A DNA stretch of 64,000 nt from Agromyces sp. Leaf222 (GTDB taxonomy: Bacteria > Actinomycetota > Actinomycetes > Actinomycetales > Microbacteriaceae), in NCBI RefSeq assembly GCF_001421565.1, contig NZ_LMKQ01000001.1, positions 1,859,651 through 1,923,650 of the forward strand. The letters run 5' to 3'. The translations under genes and the position numbers were made by a program. The first letter of the stretch is position 1. Each line of letters starts with the position of its first letter. Below are positions 9,460-17,663 of the stretch, one piece after another. Under the pieces are notes generated by a model that saw only the letters and a program-made list of their open reading frames with translations, was not told the origin of the DNA and did not search any database.

Positions 9460-11121
9460 TCAGGTCAGCCGACGGTCGTCGGGTTCGACGATGCGGAACC
9501 AGCGGTAGCCGTACGCGTCGAGGTGCACGTCGACGCGTCCCCGTTCATCCAGTGGCGTCGTCGCGACGTCGAACAGGTCGGAGAGCACGCTGTCGGGCGC
9601 CACCGGGCCGAGGTCGAGGGAGACGAGGGCGGGCGCCGGCGCGAAGTTGTGCACGGCGACGAATCGGCCGACATCGGCGGTGATGCGATGGGCGAGGATC
9701 GCGTCGTCCTCCGTCGCGAGGATGTCGAGCTCGCCCCAGCCGATCTCGGGCGAGCTCCGGTACCGCACCGCGAGGCGCTTGACGAAGGAGAGCAGCGAGT
9801 CCGGGTCGTGCATCTGCGCCTCGACGTTGACGTGCTCAGGCGCGGTGCCGTCGCCCGGCGGCGTGGCGACGAGCCTCGACGGCGTCGCCCGCGAGAAGCC
9901 GCCGTTGGCGCCGCTCGTCCACTGCATGGGCGTGCGCACGGCCTGGCGGCCCTCCTGCGCCGCGTTCTCGCCCATGCCGATCTCCTCGCCGTAGAACAGC
10001 ACCGGTGTTCCGGGCAGGGAGAAGAGCAGGCTGTAGACCATGCGCACGCGGCGAGGGTCCCCGTCGAGCATCGGGGGCAGCCTGCGCACGATGCCCCGGT
10101 CGTAGACCCGCATCCGCTCCTCGGGCGCGAACGCCGCGAAGACCTCCTCGCGCTCCGCATCCGAGAGCTTGTCGAGCGTGAGCTCGTCGTGATTGCGCAC
10201 GAAGTTCGCCCACTGGGCCTCCGGCTCGAGCACCGGGCGCTTCGCGAGCGTCTCGGCGAGGGGCCGGGCGTCCTCGCGCGCGAGCGAGAGGTAGAGCGCC
10301 TGCATGCCGAGGAAGTCGAACTGCATCGTGAGTTCGGCGGGGGCGCCGGTGCGGCCGAAGAACTCCAGCTGCTCGTCATACGGGAGGTTCACCTCGCCGA
10401 GCAGTACGGCCTCGCTCGAACGGCGCTGCAGGAAGCGTCGGATGTCGCGGAGGAACTCGTGCGGATCGCCGATGTCGACGCCATCCGGCGGTTCGATGAG
10501 GAACGGCACCGCATCGACCCGGAACCCCGAGATGCCCAGTTGGAGCCAGTACCCGATCGTCTTCGCGATCTCGTCGCGCACGGCCGGATTGGCGATGTTC
10601 AGGTCGGGTTGCTGACGGTAGAAGCTGTGCAGGTAGTACTGGCCGGTGCGTTCGTCGAGCTCCCAGATCGAGTCCTCCTCGCCGGGGAACACGGCGTTCG
10701 GCGTCTTCGGCGGGTCGTCCCGCCACACGTACCAGTCGCGGTACGGCGAGGTGCGGCTCCGCCTGGCCGACTTGAACCACGGATGCTTCTCCGAGGTGTG
10801 GTTCATCACGAAGTCGATGATCACCCGCATGCCGCGATCCCGCGCGGTGCGGGTGAACTCGGCGACGTCGCCCAGCGAGCCGAGCCGCGGGTCGACGCCG
10901 AAGAAGTCGGTGATGTCGTAGCCGTCGTCGCGTTCGGGCGTCGGCTGGAAGGGCATCAGCCAGATGCACGTGACCCCGAGTTCAGCGAGGTGGTCGAGGC
11001 GGTGCGCGAGGCCCTCGAAGTCGCCGGAACCGTCGTCGTTCCAGTCCATGTAGGTCTCGACGTCGAGGCAGTAGACGACCGCCGTCTTCCACCACAGGTC
11101 GCTGCGGTCGGTGATCTTCAT
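9460..11121 (-). CDS. GH13 alpha-amylase family protein, trehalose-synthase-like
   Basis: 553 residues from ATG at 11121, preceded by AAGGAGG. It is a GH13 (beta/alpha)8 barrel beginning WWKTAVVYCLDVETYMDWN. Catalytic residues are visible: nucleophile Asp in GFRVDAVPF, acid/base Glu in AVLLGEVNL, and the transition-state Asp in FVRNHDEL. The layout resembles trehalose synthase (TreS) but with divergent N-terminal motifs, so isomerase, hydrolase or transglycosidase activity is undecided. The start codon overlaps the stop of the upstream oxidoreductase gene (ATGA), so the two are co-translated. I recall this pairing with a flavin oxidoreductase in other actinobacteria (TIGR03885-type), which suggests a shared but unknown pathway. 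Confidence 0.8.
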   Translation of the reverse strand: MKITDRSDLWWKTAVVYCLDVETYMDWNDDGSGDFEGLAHRLDHLAELGVTCIWLMPFQPTPERDDGYDITDFFGVDPRLGSLGDVAEFTRTARDRGMRVIIDFVMNHTSEKHPWFKSARRSRTSPYRDWYVWRDDPPKTPNAVFPGEEDSIWELDERTGQYYLHSFYRQQPDLNIANPAVRDEIAKTIGYWLQLGISGFRVDAVPFLIEPPDGVDIGDPHEFLRDIRRFLQRRSSEAVLLGEVNLPYDEQLEFFGRTGAPAELTMQFDFLGMQALYLSLAREDARPLAETLAKRPVLEPEAQWANFVRNHDELTLDKLSDAEREEVFAAFAPEERMRVYDRGIVRRLPPMLDGDPRRVRMVYSLLFSLPGTPVLFYGEEIGMGENAAQEGRQAVRTPMQWTSGANGGFSRATPSRLVATPPGDGTAPEHVNVEAQMHDPDSLLSFVKRLAVRYRSSPEIGWGELDILATEDDAILAHRITADVGRFVAVHNFAPAPALVSLDLGPVAPDSVLSDLFDVATTPLDERGRVDVHLDAYGYRWFRIVEPDDRRLT

Positions 11122-12086
11122 CGTGCGGCCTCCTTCAGCTGGGGGAGCACCCGTTCGCCGAACGTGTCGATGAACGCGTCCTGCTTCGTGCCGACGTGGT
11201 GCAGGAAGATGCGGTCGACGCCGAGCTCGGCGATGCCGGCGAGGTGGTCGAGGTGGCGACCGGTGTCGGCCGAGGCGATCAGGGTGCCCGCCACCTGCTC
11301 CGGCGTGGCATCGGCGGTACGGGCGTCGAAGTCCTCCGGTCGGTCGAGCTCCCAGGCGAGGTGCGGGGGCACGAGGCTCTGCCGCCATTGGTCGTGGGCG
11401 ATCTCGATCGCCTCGACGTCGGTGGGCGCCCAGCTCAGGTGCACCTGCACCGCGACGGGTCCCTCACCGCCGGCGTCGCGGTATGCGGCGATGAACGCAC
11501 GGAGGTCCTCACGTGGCTGGTCGACGGTGATGACGCCGTCGGCCCACGCCGCGACCTCCCGGGCGGTCTCGGTGCTCACCGCCGCGGCGAGGAGCGGGGG
11601 AGGGATGTCGGGGAGACTCCAGATGCGGGCGCGATCCACCGTGACCCGGCCGTCCACCGACACCTCCTCACCGGCGAGGAGCCGGCGGATGACGTCGACC
11701 GTCTCGGTCAGCCGCGCGTCGCGCTCCTCCTTCGACGGCCACGGATCGCCGGTGACGTGCTCGTTGATCGCCTCGCCGCTGCCGAGGGCGGCCCAGAACC
11801 GTTGCGGGTACATCTCGGCGAGCGTCGCCAGCTTCTGCGCGGCGATCGCCGGGTGGTAGCGCTGTCCGGGGGCGGTCACCACGCCCAGCGGGAACCCGGT
11901 GGACTCGAGCGCCGCGCCGAGCCAGCTCCACGCGTACCCGGAGTGCCCCTGTCTGGCGCTCCACGGTTCGAAGTGGTCGCTGCACATCGCGGCGTCGAAG
12001 CCCGCCTCCTCGGCCTGCTTCACGGCCCGGAGCAGGCGGCTGGGCGGGAGCTGTTCGTGCGAGGCGTGGAATCCCACGATCGTCAT
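11118..12086 (-). CDS. LLM-class flavin-dependent oxidoreductase (TIGR03885-like)
   Basis: 322 residues from ATG at 12086, selected over an ATG 18 bp upstream because GGAAGGAG lies about 5 bp before it. It is a bacterial-luciferase-like TIM barrel: VGFHASHEQLPPSRLL at the N-terminus, then EEAGFDAAMCSDHFEPW and GSGEAINEHVTGDPWP. The sequence resembles the family described as a probable non-F420 flavin oxidoreductase. It is the first gene of a two-gene operon with the GH13 enzyme (4-bp ATGA overlap). Substrate unknown. Confidence 0.78.
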   Translation of the reverse strand: MTIVGFHASHEQLPPSRLLRAVKQAEEAGFDAAMCSDHFEPWSARQGHSGYAWSWLGAALESTGFPLGVVTAPGQRYHPAIAAQKLATLAEMYPQRFWAALGSGEAINEHVTGDPWPSKEERDARLTETVDVIRRLLAGEEVSVDGRVTVDRARIWSLPDIPPPLLAAAVSTETAREVAAWADGVITVDQPREDLRAFIAAYRDAGGEGPVAVQVHLSWAPTDVEAIEIAHDQWRQSLVPPHLAWELDRPEDFDARTADATPEQVAGTLIASADTGRHLDHLAGIAELGVDRIFLHHVGTKQDAFIDTFGERVLPQLKEAAR

Positions 12087-12176
12087 TCGCACTCCTTCCG
12101 TCATTCAGAGGCTCGCGTGCCCGGCTCCGGCGGACAACCCCTTGCCCGCGCGCCGCCCGCCGTGTACCGGGCGCTC

Positions 12177-12182
12177 TAGGCT
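12177..12182 (+). promoter_or_regulatory. -10 box (TAGGCT) for ftsY
   Basis: TAGGCT ends 6 bp before the ftsY ATG; the intervening GGAGGC could act as Shine-Dalgarno only if transcription starts further upstream. The spacing fits a leaderless transcript. Sequence inference only. Confidence 0.4.
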
Positions 12183-12188
12183 GGAGGC

Positions 12189-13064
12189 ATGGCAGAACGC
12201 GCATCCTGGTCGCTCGGCGCGGCCCTCCGTGGGGTCTTCGGAGCGAAGACCATCGACGAGGACACCTGGGACGACCTCGAGGCCGCCCTGATCCGCGCCG
12301 ACTTCGGACCGGCGATCACCGAGGAGATCGTCGACCAGATCAAGGCGCAGGTCGAGCGCTACCGCACGACCGACCCGAAGGACGTGCAGCGCATGCTCCG
12401 CGAGATCGTCGAGGAGCGGCTCGTCAAGTACGACCCGACGCTGAAGCTCACCGAGCGCCCGGCGGTCGTGCTCGTCGTCGGCGTCAACGGCGTCGGCAAG
12501 ACGACGACCATCGGCAAGTTCGCGCGCTTCCTCCGCACGTTCGACCGCACCGTGGTCGTCGGCGCGGCCGACACCTTCCGCGCGGCGGCCGTCGACCAGC
12601 TGGCCACGTGGGCCGGGCGGGCCGGCGTCGAGATCGTGCGCCCCGAGCGCGAAGGCCAGGACCCGGCATCCGTCGCCTTCCAGACCGTCGACCGCGCCAA
12701 GCGCGAGGGCATCGAGATCGTCATCATCGACACCGCCGGTCGCCTGCACACCAAGGGCGGGCTCATGGACGAGCTCGGCAAGATCCGCCGCGTCATCGAG
12801 AAGCAGGCCCCCATCAGCGAGGTGCTGCTCGTGCTCGACGCGACCACCGGGCAGAACGGGCTCGCGCAGGCCGAGGCGTTCATCGAGCACGGCGGGGTCA
12901 CCGGCCTCGTGCTCACGAAGCTCGACGGCAGTGCGAAGGGCGGCTTCGTGCTCGCCGTGCAGGAGAAGACGGGCCTGCCGATCAAGCTCATCGGCCAGGG
13001 CGAGGGCATCAACGACCTCACCGGCTTCACCCCCCACGTCTTCGCGCAGAAACTCGTCGGCTGA
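12189..13064 (+). CDS. ftsY: Signal recognition particle receptor FtsY
   Basis: 291 residues. The NG domain is complete: a four-helix N domain, the GTPase P-loop GVNGVGKTTTIGKFA (about residues 98-112), DTAGRLHTKGG (G3) and LTKLDGSAKGG (G4). The acidic A domain of E. coli FtsY is missing; the protein starts almost directly at the N domain, which is normal for many actinobacteria. FtsY receives SRP-ribosome complexes at the membrane. It stands upstream of a DUF2004-like gene and ffh, so both SRP GTPases are in one neighbourhood. Confidence 0.97.
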   Translation: MAERASWSLGAALRGVFGAKTIDEDTWDDLEAALIRADFGPAITEEIVDQIKAQVERYRTTDPKDVQRMLREIVEERLVKYDPTLKLTERPAVVLVVGVNGVGKTTTIGKFARFLRTFDRTVVVGAADTFRAAAVDQLATWAGRAGVEIVRPEREGQDPASVAFQTVDRAKREGIEIVIIDTAGRLHTKGGLMDELGKIRRVIEKQAPISEVLLVLDATTGQNGLAQAEAFIEHGGVTGLVLTKLDGSAKGGFVLAVQEKTGLPIKLIGQGEGINDLTGFTPHVFAQKLVG

Positions 13065-13092
13065 CGCCGGCCACACCAGAGGAGGGCGGCCC

Positions 13093-13581
13093 ATGGCCAC
13101 CGAGCACGACTACTTCGGCATCGTCGGCGACTACTGGTCCGAGATGATCGAGTACGCCGACCAGCGGGTCGAGGTCGTCCTCGAGACCGAAGACGACGAG
13201 GTGCCGATTCCGGCGCTCGATTCCGCGGCGGCACTCGTGAGTGAGCTCGAGCTCGCCGACGACGAGGTTCGCAACGCGTTCGTCAGCCAGCTCGACTCGG
13301 GAAGCTCCCCGGCCGTGCAGTTCCTCAACGTGCTGCTCGACCCCGAGTCCGAGCTCGCCGAAGAGATCGAGGACGCGATCGGACGCGACTCCGGCGACCG
13401 GCAGATCGACGCGCTGCGGTCGATGACGCTCGTGCGCGTCGACCTCCGCCCCGAGCTCTTCGGCGAGGGCGAGGCCTTCGCGGAGTTCGAGTACGCGCTC
13501 GCGCCCGACGAGACCGACGAGCGGCTCATCGCGACGATCGACGTCGGACGCGAGGTCGTCGACGTGCGGTTCGAGGGCTGA
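13093..13581 (+). CDS. Small acidic DUF2004-like protein
   Basis: 162 residues from ATG at 13093 with GAGGAGGG upstream. Strongly acidic, no membrane segment and no Cys; it starts MATEHDYFGIVGDYWSEMIEY and carries a DDEVPIPALDSAA stretch followed by an Asp/Glu-rich all-alpha/beta region. It resembles what is annotated as DUF2004 in actinobacteria; I am moderately sure of that label. It sits 28 bp after ftsY and 59 bp before ffh, which suggests co-expression with the SRP genes, but no function is known. Confidence 0.65.
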   Translation: MATEHDYFGIVGDYWSEMIEYADQRVEVVLETEDDEVPIPALDSAAALVSELELADDEVRNAFVSQLDSGSSPAVQFLNVLLDPESELAEEIEDAIGRDSGDRQIDALRSMTLVRVDLRPELFGEGEAFAEFEYALAPDETDERLIATIDVGREVVDVRFEG

Positions 13582-13625
13582 CCCCGTTCCTCCAGGGCGC
13601 GCGCAGCGAGGCATCCGCGGTCGCT

Positions 13626-13631
13626 TAGAAT
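13626..13631 (+). promoter_or_regulatory. -10 box (TAGAAT) for ffh
   Basis: TAGAAT lies 9 bp before the ATG of ffh, which has no Shine-Dalgarno, so a leaderless mRNA is likely. The same TAGAAT-to-start geometry is seen at yceD. Confidence 0.5.
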
Positions 13632-13640
13632 CGAAGCACC

Positions 13641-15224
13641 ATGGCTACCTTCGGAAACCTGTCTGACCGCCTCGCCGAGACCTTCAAGAATCTCCGCACC
13701 AAGGGCAAGCTCTCTGCGGCCGACGTCGACGGCACCGTGCGCGAGATCCGTCGCGCGCTGCTCGATGCCGACGTCTCGCTCGACGTGGTCAAGGAGTTCA
13801 CGGCGCATGTGCGCGAACGCGCCCTCGGCGACGAGGTCAACAAGGCGCTGAACCCCGCACAGCAGGTCGTGCAGATCGTCAACGACGAGCTCGTCGCGAT
13901 CCTCGGCGGACAGCAGCGGCGCCTGCAGTTCGCGAAGAACCCGCCGACCGTCATCATGCTCGCGGGCCTCCAGGGCGCCGGCAAGACGACGCTCGCGGGC
14001 AAGCTCGCGAAGTGGCTCGTGAAAGAGGGGCACACGCCGCTCCTCGTCGCGAGCGACCTGCAGCGCCCGAACGCCGTCAACCAGCTCCAGGTCGTCGGCG
14101 GTCAGGCCGGCGTGCCGGTCTACGCTCCCGAGCCCGGCAACGGCGTCGGCGACCCCGTGAAGGTCGCGAAGGACGGCGTGGCCCAGGCTCAGCGCGCCCA
14201 GCACGACGTCGTCATCATCGACACGGCCGGCCGCCTCGGCGTCGACGCCGAGATGATGAAGCAGGCCGCGAACATCCGCAAGGCGACGAACCCCGACGAG
14301 GTGCTCTTCGTCATCGACGCGATGATCGGCCAAGACGCGGTCACCACGGCCAAGGCCTTCCAGGCCGGCGTGGACTTCACCGGCGTGGTGCTCTCCAAGC
14401 TCGACGGCGATGCGCGCGGCGGTGCCGCGCTCTCGGTCGCCTCGGTCACCGGGCGCCCGATCATCTTCGCCTCGACCGGTGAGGGTCTCGACGACTTCGA
14501 GGCGTTCCACCCCGATCGCATGGCGAGTCGAATCCTCGACCTCGGCGACATCCTGACCCTCATCGAGCAGGCCCAGTCCGCCTTCGATGAAGAAGAGGCG
14601 ATGAAGGTCGCCGAGAAGCTCGCGACCGAGCAGTTCACCCTCGAGGACTTCCTCGCGCAGATGCAGCAGCTCCGCGGCGCCGGCTCGATCAAGAAGATGC
14701 TCGGCATGCTCCCGGGCGCCGGCGGCATGAAGCAGCAGCTCGAGAACTTCGACGAGCGCGAGATCGTGCGCACCGAGGCGATCATTCAGTCGATGACGCC
14801 GGCCGAGCGCAAGAACACGAAACTCCTCAACGGCTCGCGACGCCTGCGCATCGCCCGCGGTGCCGGCATGACCGTCACCGACGTGAACCAGCTCGTGCAG
14901 CGGTTCGAGCAGGCCGCGAAGATGATGAAGACCGTGGCGCGCGGCGGCATGCCGCAGATCCCCGGCATGGGGCCGATGCCCGGCGGCGGCGCGCACGGCG
15001 GCGGCAAGCGCCAGGCGGCCAAGGGCAAGAAGAAGTCGTCGGGCTCGCGCTCGGGCAACCCGGCCAAGCGGGCGACCGAGAATGCGGCGATCGCCGAGGG
15101 GCGTCCGGTCGCCGGGGCGCAGGCGCCGGCCGGCTCGGGCTTCGGCCTCGGCGCGAAGGGCGGCGCTGCGCCGACGCCCTCTGCCGAAGACCTCGCGAAG
15201 ATGCAGAAGCTGCTCGGTCGCTGA
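13641..15224 (+). CDS. ffh: Signal recognition particle protein Ffh
   Basis: 527 residues. NG domain: GLQGAGKTTLAGKLAKW (P-loop, about residues 107-123), DTAGRLGVDAEMM (G3), SKLDGDARGGAALS (G4). The methionine-rich M domain runs from about residue 325 with MQQLRGAGSIKKMLGMLPG and an RLRIARGAG helix that binds 4.5S RNA. It ends with a long Gly/Met/Lys-rich disordered tail (about 80 residues) common in actinobacterial Ffh. It binds signal sequences on ribosomes and docks to FtsY. No 4.5S RNA gene is seen in the window. Confidence 0.97.
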   Translation: MATFGNLSDRLAETFKNLRTKGKLSAADVDGTVREIRRALLDADVSLDVVKEFTAHVRERALGDEVNKALNPAQQVVQIVNDELVAILGGQQRRLQFAKNPPTVIMLAGLQGAGKTTLAGKLAKWLVKEGHTPLLVASDLQRPNAVNQLQVVGGQAGVPVYAPEPGNGVGDPVKVAKDGVAQAQRAQHDVVIIDTAGRLGVDAEMMKQAANIRKATNPDEVLFVIDAMIGQDAVTTAKAFQAGVDFTGVVLSKLDGDARGGAALSVASVTGRPIIFASTGEGLDDFEAFHPDRMASRILDLGDILTLIEQAQSAFDEEEAMKVAEKLATEQFTLEDFLAQMQQLRGAGSIKKMLGMLPGAGGMKQQLENFDEREIVRTEAIIQSMTPAERKNTKLLNGSRRLRIARGAGMTVTDVNQLVQRFEQAAKMMKTVARGGMPQIPGMGPMPGGGAHGGGKRQAAKGKKKSSGSRSGNPAKRATENAAIAEGRPVAGAQAPAGSGFGLGAKGGAAPTPSAEDLAKMQKLLGR

Positions 15225-15228
15225 TCGC

Positions 15229-16026
15229 TCAGTCGTGGCGCGTTCGCGCCTGACCGAGGTAGTCGGCGAGTGACGGCCCGTCGAGCAGTTCGATGCGCCG
15301 GTGGGTCTGATCCAGGCGGCGACGGATGCGGCGGCGCGGCAGTTCGTCGTTCGAGGCCGCGAACACCACGTTGCCGAGGCCCGCGTCGGCGATGACCGTG
15401 GGGGACGCCACCGCCGCGACCTCGTCGAACCCGTCGACGAGGGTGGCCCCGACCTCGCGCGAGGTGCCGAGCCCGACCGTGGCGATCGTGTTCACGACCA
15501 GGACTCCGCCGGGGGCGAGCAGCCGACCGAGGTCGTCGAAGAACTCGGCCGTCGAGAGGTGGTCCGGCGTGCGGCTGCCCGCGAAGAGGTCGGCGATCAC
15601 GAGGTCGAACGAGGCGGAGTGGGTCACCGCGCGCTCGACGGCCTCGCGGGCGTCGTCGAACTCGAACGTGATCTCGATCGCGGGGTCGAGCGGCAGCGCG
15701 TCGAGCACGAACTCCACCAGCGACCGGTGCAGTTCGACGACATGATGCACGGATGCCGGGCGCGTCGCGCCGAGGTACCTCGCGATGGTCAGGGCGCCCG
15801 CGCCGAGGTGCAGCACGTGCACGGGCTCGTCGGGCTCGTGGCATCCGTCGACGATGGCCGCCACGAAGCGCGTGTACTCGAGTTGCAGGTCGCGGGCGTC
15901 GATCGGGTTGACGTGCGACTGGGTGACGCCGTCGATGACGAGCGAGACGCCGCCGTTCCTGCCGCGGCCGGGCAGCAGCTCGGCTCGCACGTCGGGGGAG
16001 TCGAGTTCGAGGGGCTGCGCGTCCAT
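15229..16026 (-). CDS. Spermidine-synthase-like methyltransferase-fold protein
   Basis: 265 residues from ATG at 16026. It has the polyamine-synthase/SAM-methyltransferase Rossmann fold: VHVLHLGAGALTIARYLGATRP (nucleotide-binding loop), VELHRSLVEFVLDALPL, EFDDAREAV and LVIADLFAGSRTP. The N-terminal tetramerisation/active-site segment of true SpeE is short, so activity as a spermidine synthase is uncertain; family members in actinobacteria are often annotated only as 'fused MFS/spermidine synthase-like'. It is convergent with ffh (4-bp gap) and divergent from the beta-glucosidase, with the shared palindromic operator at 16058-16073. Confidence 0.75.
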   Translation of the reverse strand: MDAQPLELDSPDVRAELLPGRGRNGGVSLVIDGVTQSHVNPIDARDLQLEYTRFVAAIVDGCHEPDEPVHVLHLGAGALTIARYLGATRPASVHHVVELHRSLVEFVLDALPLDPAIEITFEFDDAREAVERAVTHSASFDLVIADLFAGSRTPDHLSTAEFFDDLGRLLAPGGVLVVNTIATVGLGTSREVGATLVDGFDEVAAVASPTVIADAGLGNVVFAASNDELPRRRIRRRLDQTHRRIELLDGPSLADYLGQARTRHD

Positions 16027-16033
16027 GGGTTCC

Positions 16034-16039
16034 ACTCTA
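16034..16039 (-). promoter_or_regulatory. -10 box (TAGAGT, minus strand) for the spermidine-synthase-like gene
   Basis: On the minus strand TAGAGT ends 7 bp before the ATG at 16026, which implies a leaderless transcript. The -35 region 18 bp upstream is TGTAAG, one arm of the palindrome at 16058-16073. Confidence 0.45.
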
Positions 16040-16057
16040 GGACGGACGACGGATTTA

Positions 16058-16073
16058 CTTACAGGCCTGTAAG
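16058..16073. promoter_or_regulatory. Perfect 16-bp palindromic operator (CTTACAGG/CCTGTAAG)
   Basis: Both strands read CTTACAGGCCTGTAAG. Each arm supplies TGTAAG at the -35 position of one divergent promoter: plus strand with TACAGT at 16091-16096 (17-bp spacer), minus strand with TAGAGT at 16039-16034 (18-bp spacer). This is the expected geometry of a repressor site that shuts both genes. The form (TTACA-n4-TGTAA) is like TetR-family operators; no regulator gene is adjacent. Confidence 0.65.
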
Positions 16074-16090
16074 CAACGGCTTCGGCGCGA

Positions 16091-16096
16091 TACAGT
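16091..16096 (+). promoter_or_regulatory. -10 box (TACAGT) for the beta-glucosidase
   Basis: TACAGT stands 17 bp after the TGTAAG arm of the palindrome and about 50 bp before the start codon. It is inferred to be the bgl promoter under the palindrome-binding regulator. Confidence 0.45.
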
Positions 16097-16145
16097 GATC
16101 CGTGGCGGCCGACTGCCGCCATCTCGTATTGGGGAGCCTCACATC

Positions 16146-17609
16146 ATGACCATCGGTTCGGCGGACTACCGCGACTCCGGCCTCGCCTTCGGCCCCGACT
16201 TCCTGTTCGGATCGGCCACCGCCTCGTACCAGATCGAGGGTGCCGCCGGCGAAGACGGCCGGGGCGCCTCGATCTGGGACACGTTCAGCCACACGCCGGG
16301 CAAGGTCTGGAACGGCGACACCGGCGACCGCGCCTGCGACCACTACCACCGGCTCGACGAGGACCTCGACCTCATGGCGCGCCTCGGCCTCGAGGCCTAC
16401 CGCTTCTCGATCGCGTGGCCGCGCATCCAGCCGACCGGCCGGGGCCCCGCGAACGAGGCTGGCCTCTCGTTCTACGAGCGACTCGTCGACGGGCTCATCG
16501 CCCGCGGCATCCGCCCGATCGCGACCCTCTACCACTGGGATCTCCCGCAGGCGCTCGAAGACGAGGGCGGATGGGCCAATCGCGCGACGGCCGAGGCCTT
16601 CGCCGACTATGCGCGCATCCTGGGTGAACGCCTCGGCGACCGGGTGGCCGTCTGGACCACGCTCAACGAGCCGTGGTGCTCCGCGTACCTCGGCTACGGC
16701 TCCGGTGCGCACGCGCCCGGCCTCATGGACGGTGCGAAGGCCCTCGCGGCCGTGCACCACCTGAACCTCGCCCACGGCCTCGCGATCGAGGCGCTGCGCG
16801 GGGTCGTCACCAACGACCCCGGCTACTCGATCACCCTGAACCTGCACGTGATCCGCCCCTCCGGACCGACCGGCGCCGAGGCGGCGCGACGCATCGACGG
16901 ACTCGCGAACCGCGTGTTCCTCGGCCCGCTGCTCGACGGCGAGTACCCGGCCGACGTCATCGCCGACACGGCCCACGTCACCGACTGGGCCTTCGTGAAG
17001 CCGGGCGACACCGAGCTGATCCACCAGCCGATCAGCCTGCTCGGCGTCAACTACTACTCCACCGTCACGGTGCGCATGTGGGACGGCGAGAGCCCCCGCG
17101 TCAACGCCGACGGGCACAAGGACATGGGCGGCACGGCGTGGCCCGGTTCGGAGCAGGTGGAGTTCCTCGAGCAGCCCGGCCCGTACACCGAGATGGGCTG
17201 GAACATCGACCCCTCCGGCCTCGAGGACCTGCTCGTGTCGCTCCACGACGCGTACCCCGAGCTGCCCCTCATGGTCACCGAGAACGGCGCCGCCTTCGCG
17301 GACGTCGTCGTCGACGGGCCCGACGGCCCTGCGGTGCACGACGTCGACCGCACCGACTACCTGCGGCGCCACTTCACGGCGGCGCACCGCGCGATCCAGC
17401 GCGGCGTCGACCTGCGCGGCTACCAGGTCTGGTCGCTCATGGACAACTTCGAGTGGGGCTACGGCTACTCGAAGCGGTTCGGCATCGTGCGCGTCGACTA
17501 CGACACGTTCGAGCGCCTCCCGAAGGACTCCGCGCTCTGGTACGCCGAGCTCATCCGCACGCGCGCGATCCCGGATGCGCCCGTGTCGTCGCAGGTCGCG
17601 GGCGCGTGA
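16146..17609 (+). CDS. GH1 family beta-glucosidase
   Basis: 487 residues from ATG at 16146. The GH1 N-terminal signature [20 protein letters not shown], acid/base Glu in [17 protein letters not shown] and nucleophile Glu in [10 protein letters not shown] are all present, as is the substrate-binding [17 protein letters not shown] near the end. It hydrolyses beta-linked glucosides; no signal peptide, so it acts in the cytoplasm on imported cello-oligosaccharides or aryl glucosides. No sugar transporter gene is adjacent, so the substrate is open. Confidence 0.95.
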   Translation: MTIGSADYRDSGLAFGPDFLFGSATASYQIEGAAGEDGRGASIWDTFSHTPGKVWNGDTGDRACDHYHRLDEDLDLMARLGLEAYRFSIAWPRIQPTGRGPANEAGLSFYERLVDGLIARGIRPIATLYHWDLPQALEDEGGWANRATAEAFADYARILGERLGDRVAVWTTLNEPWCSAYLGYGSGAHAPGLMDGAKALAAVHHLNLAHGLAIEALRGVVTNDPGYSITLNLHVIRPSGPTGAEAARRIDGLANRVFLGPLLDGEYPADVIADTAHVTDWAFVKPGDTELIHQPISLLGVNYYSTVTVRMWDGESPRVNADGHKDMGGTAWPGSEQVEFLEQPGPYTEMGWNIDPSGLEDLLVSLHDAYPELPLMVTENGAAFADVVVDGPDGPAVHDVDRTDYLRRHFTAAHRAIQRGVDLRGYQVWSLMDNFEWGYGYSKRFGIVRVDYDTFERLPKDSALWYAELIRTRAIPDAPVSSQVAGA

Positions 17610-17663
17610 CGAGCGCGAGCTGACCGGCTGCGTGTCACGGCCGCCGCTGCCGACCGATCGGCT

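Noticed and set aside
16058..16073. The palindrome as a rho-independent terminator of the convergent/divergent genes
   Set aside because: It lies between divergent starts, not gene ends, has no loop or U-tract, and matches -35 positions of both promoters.
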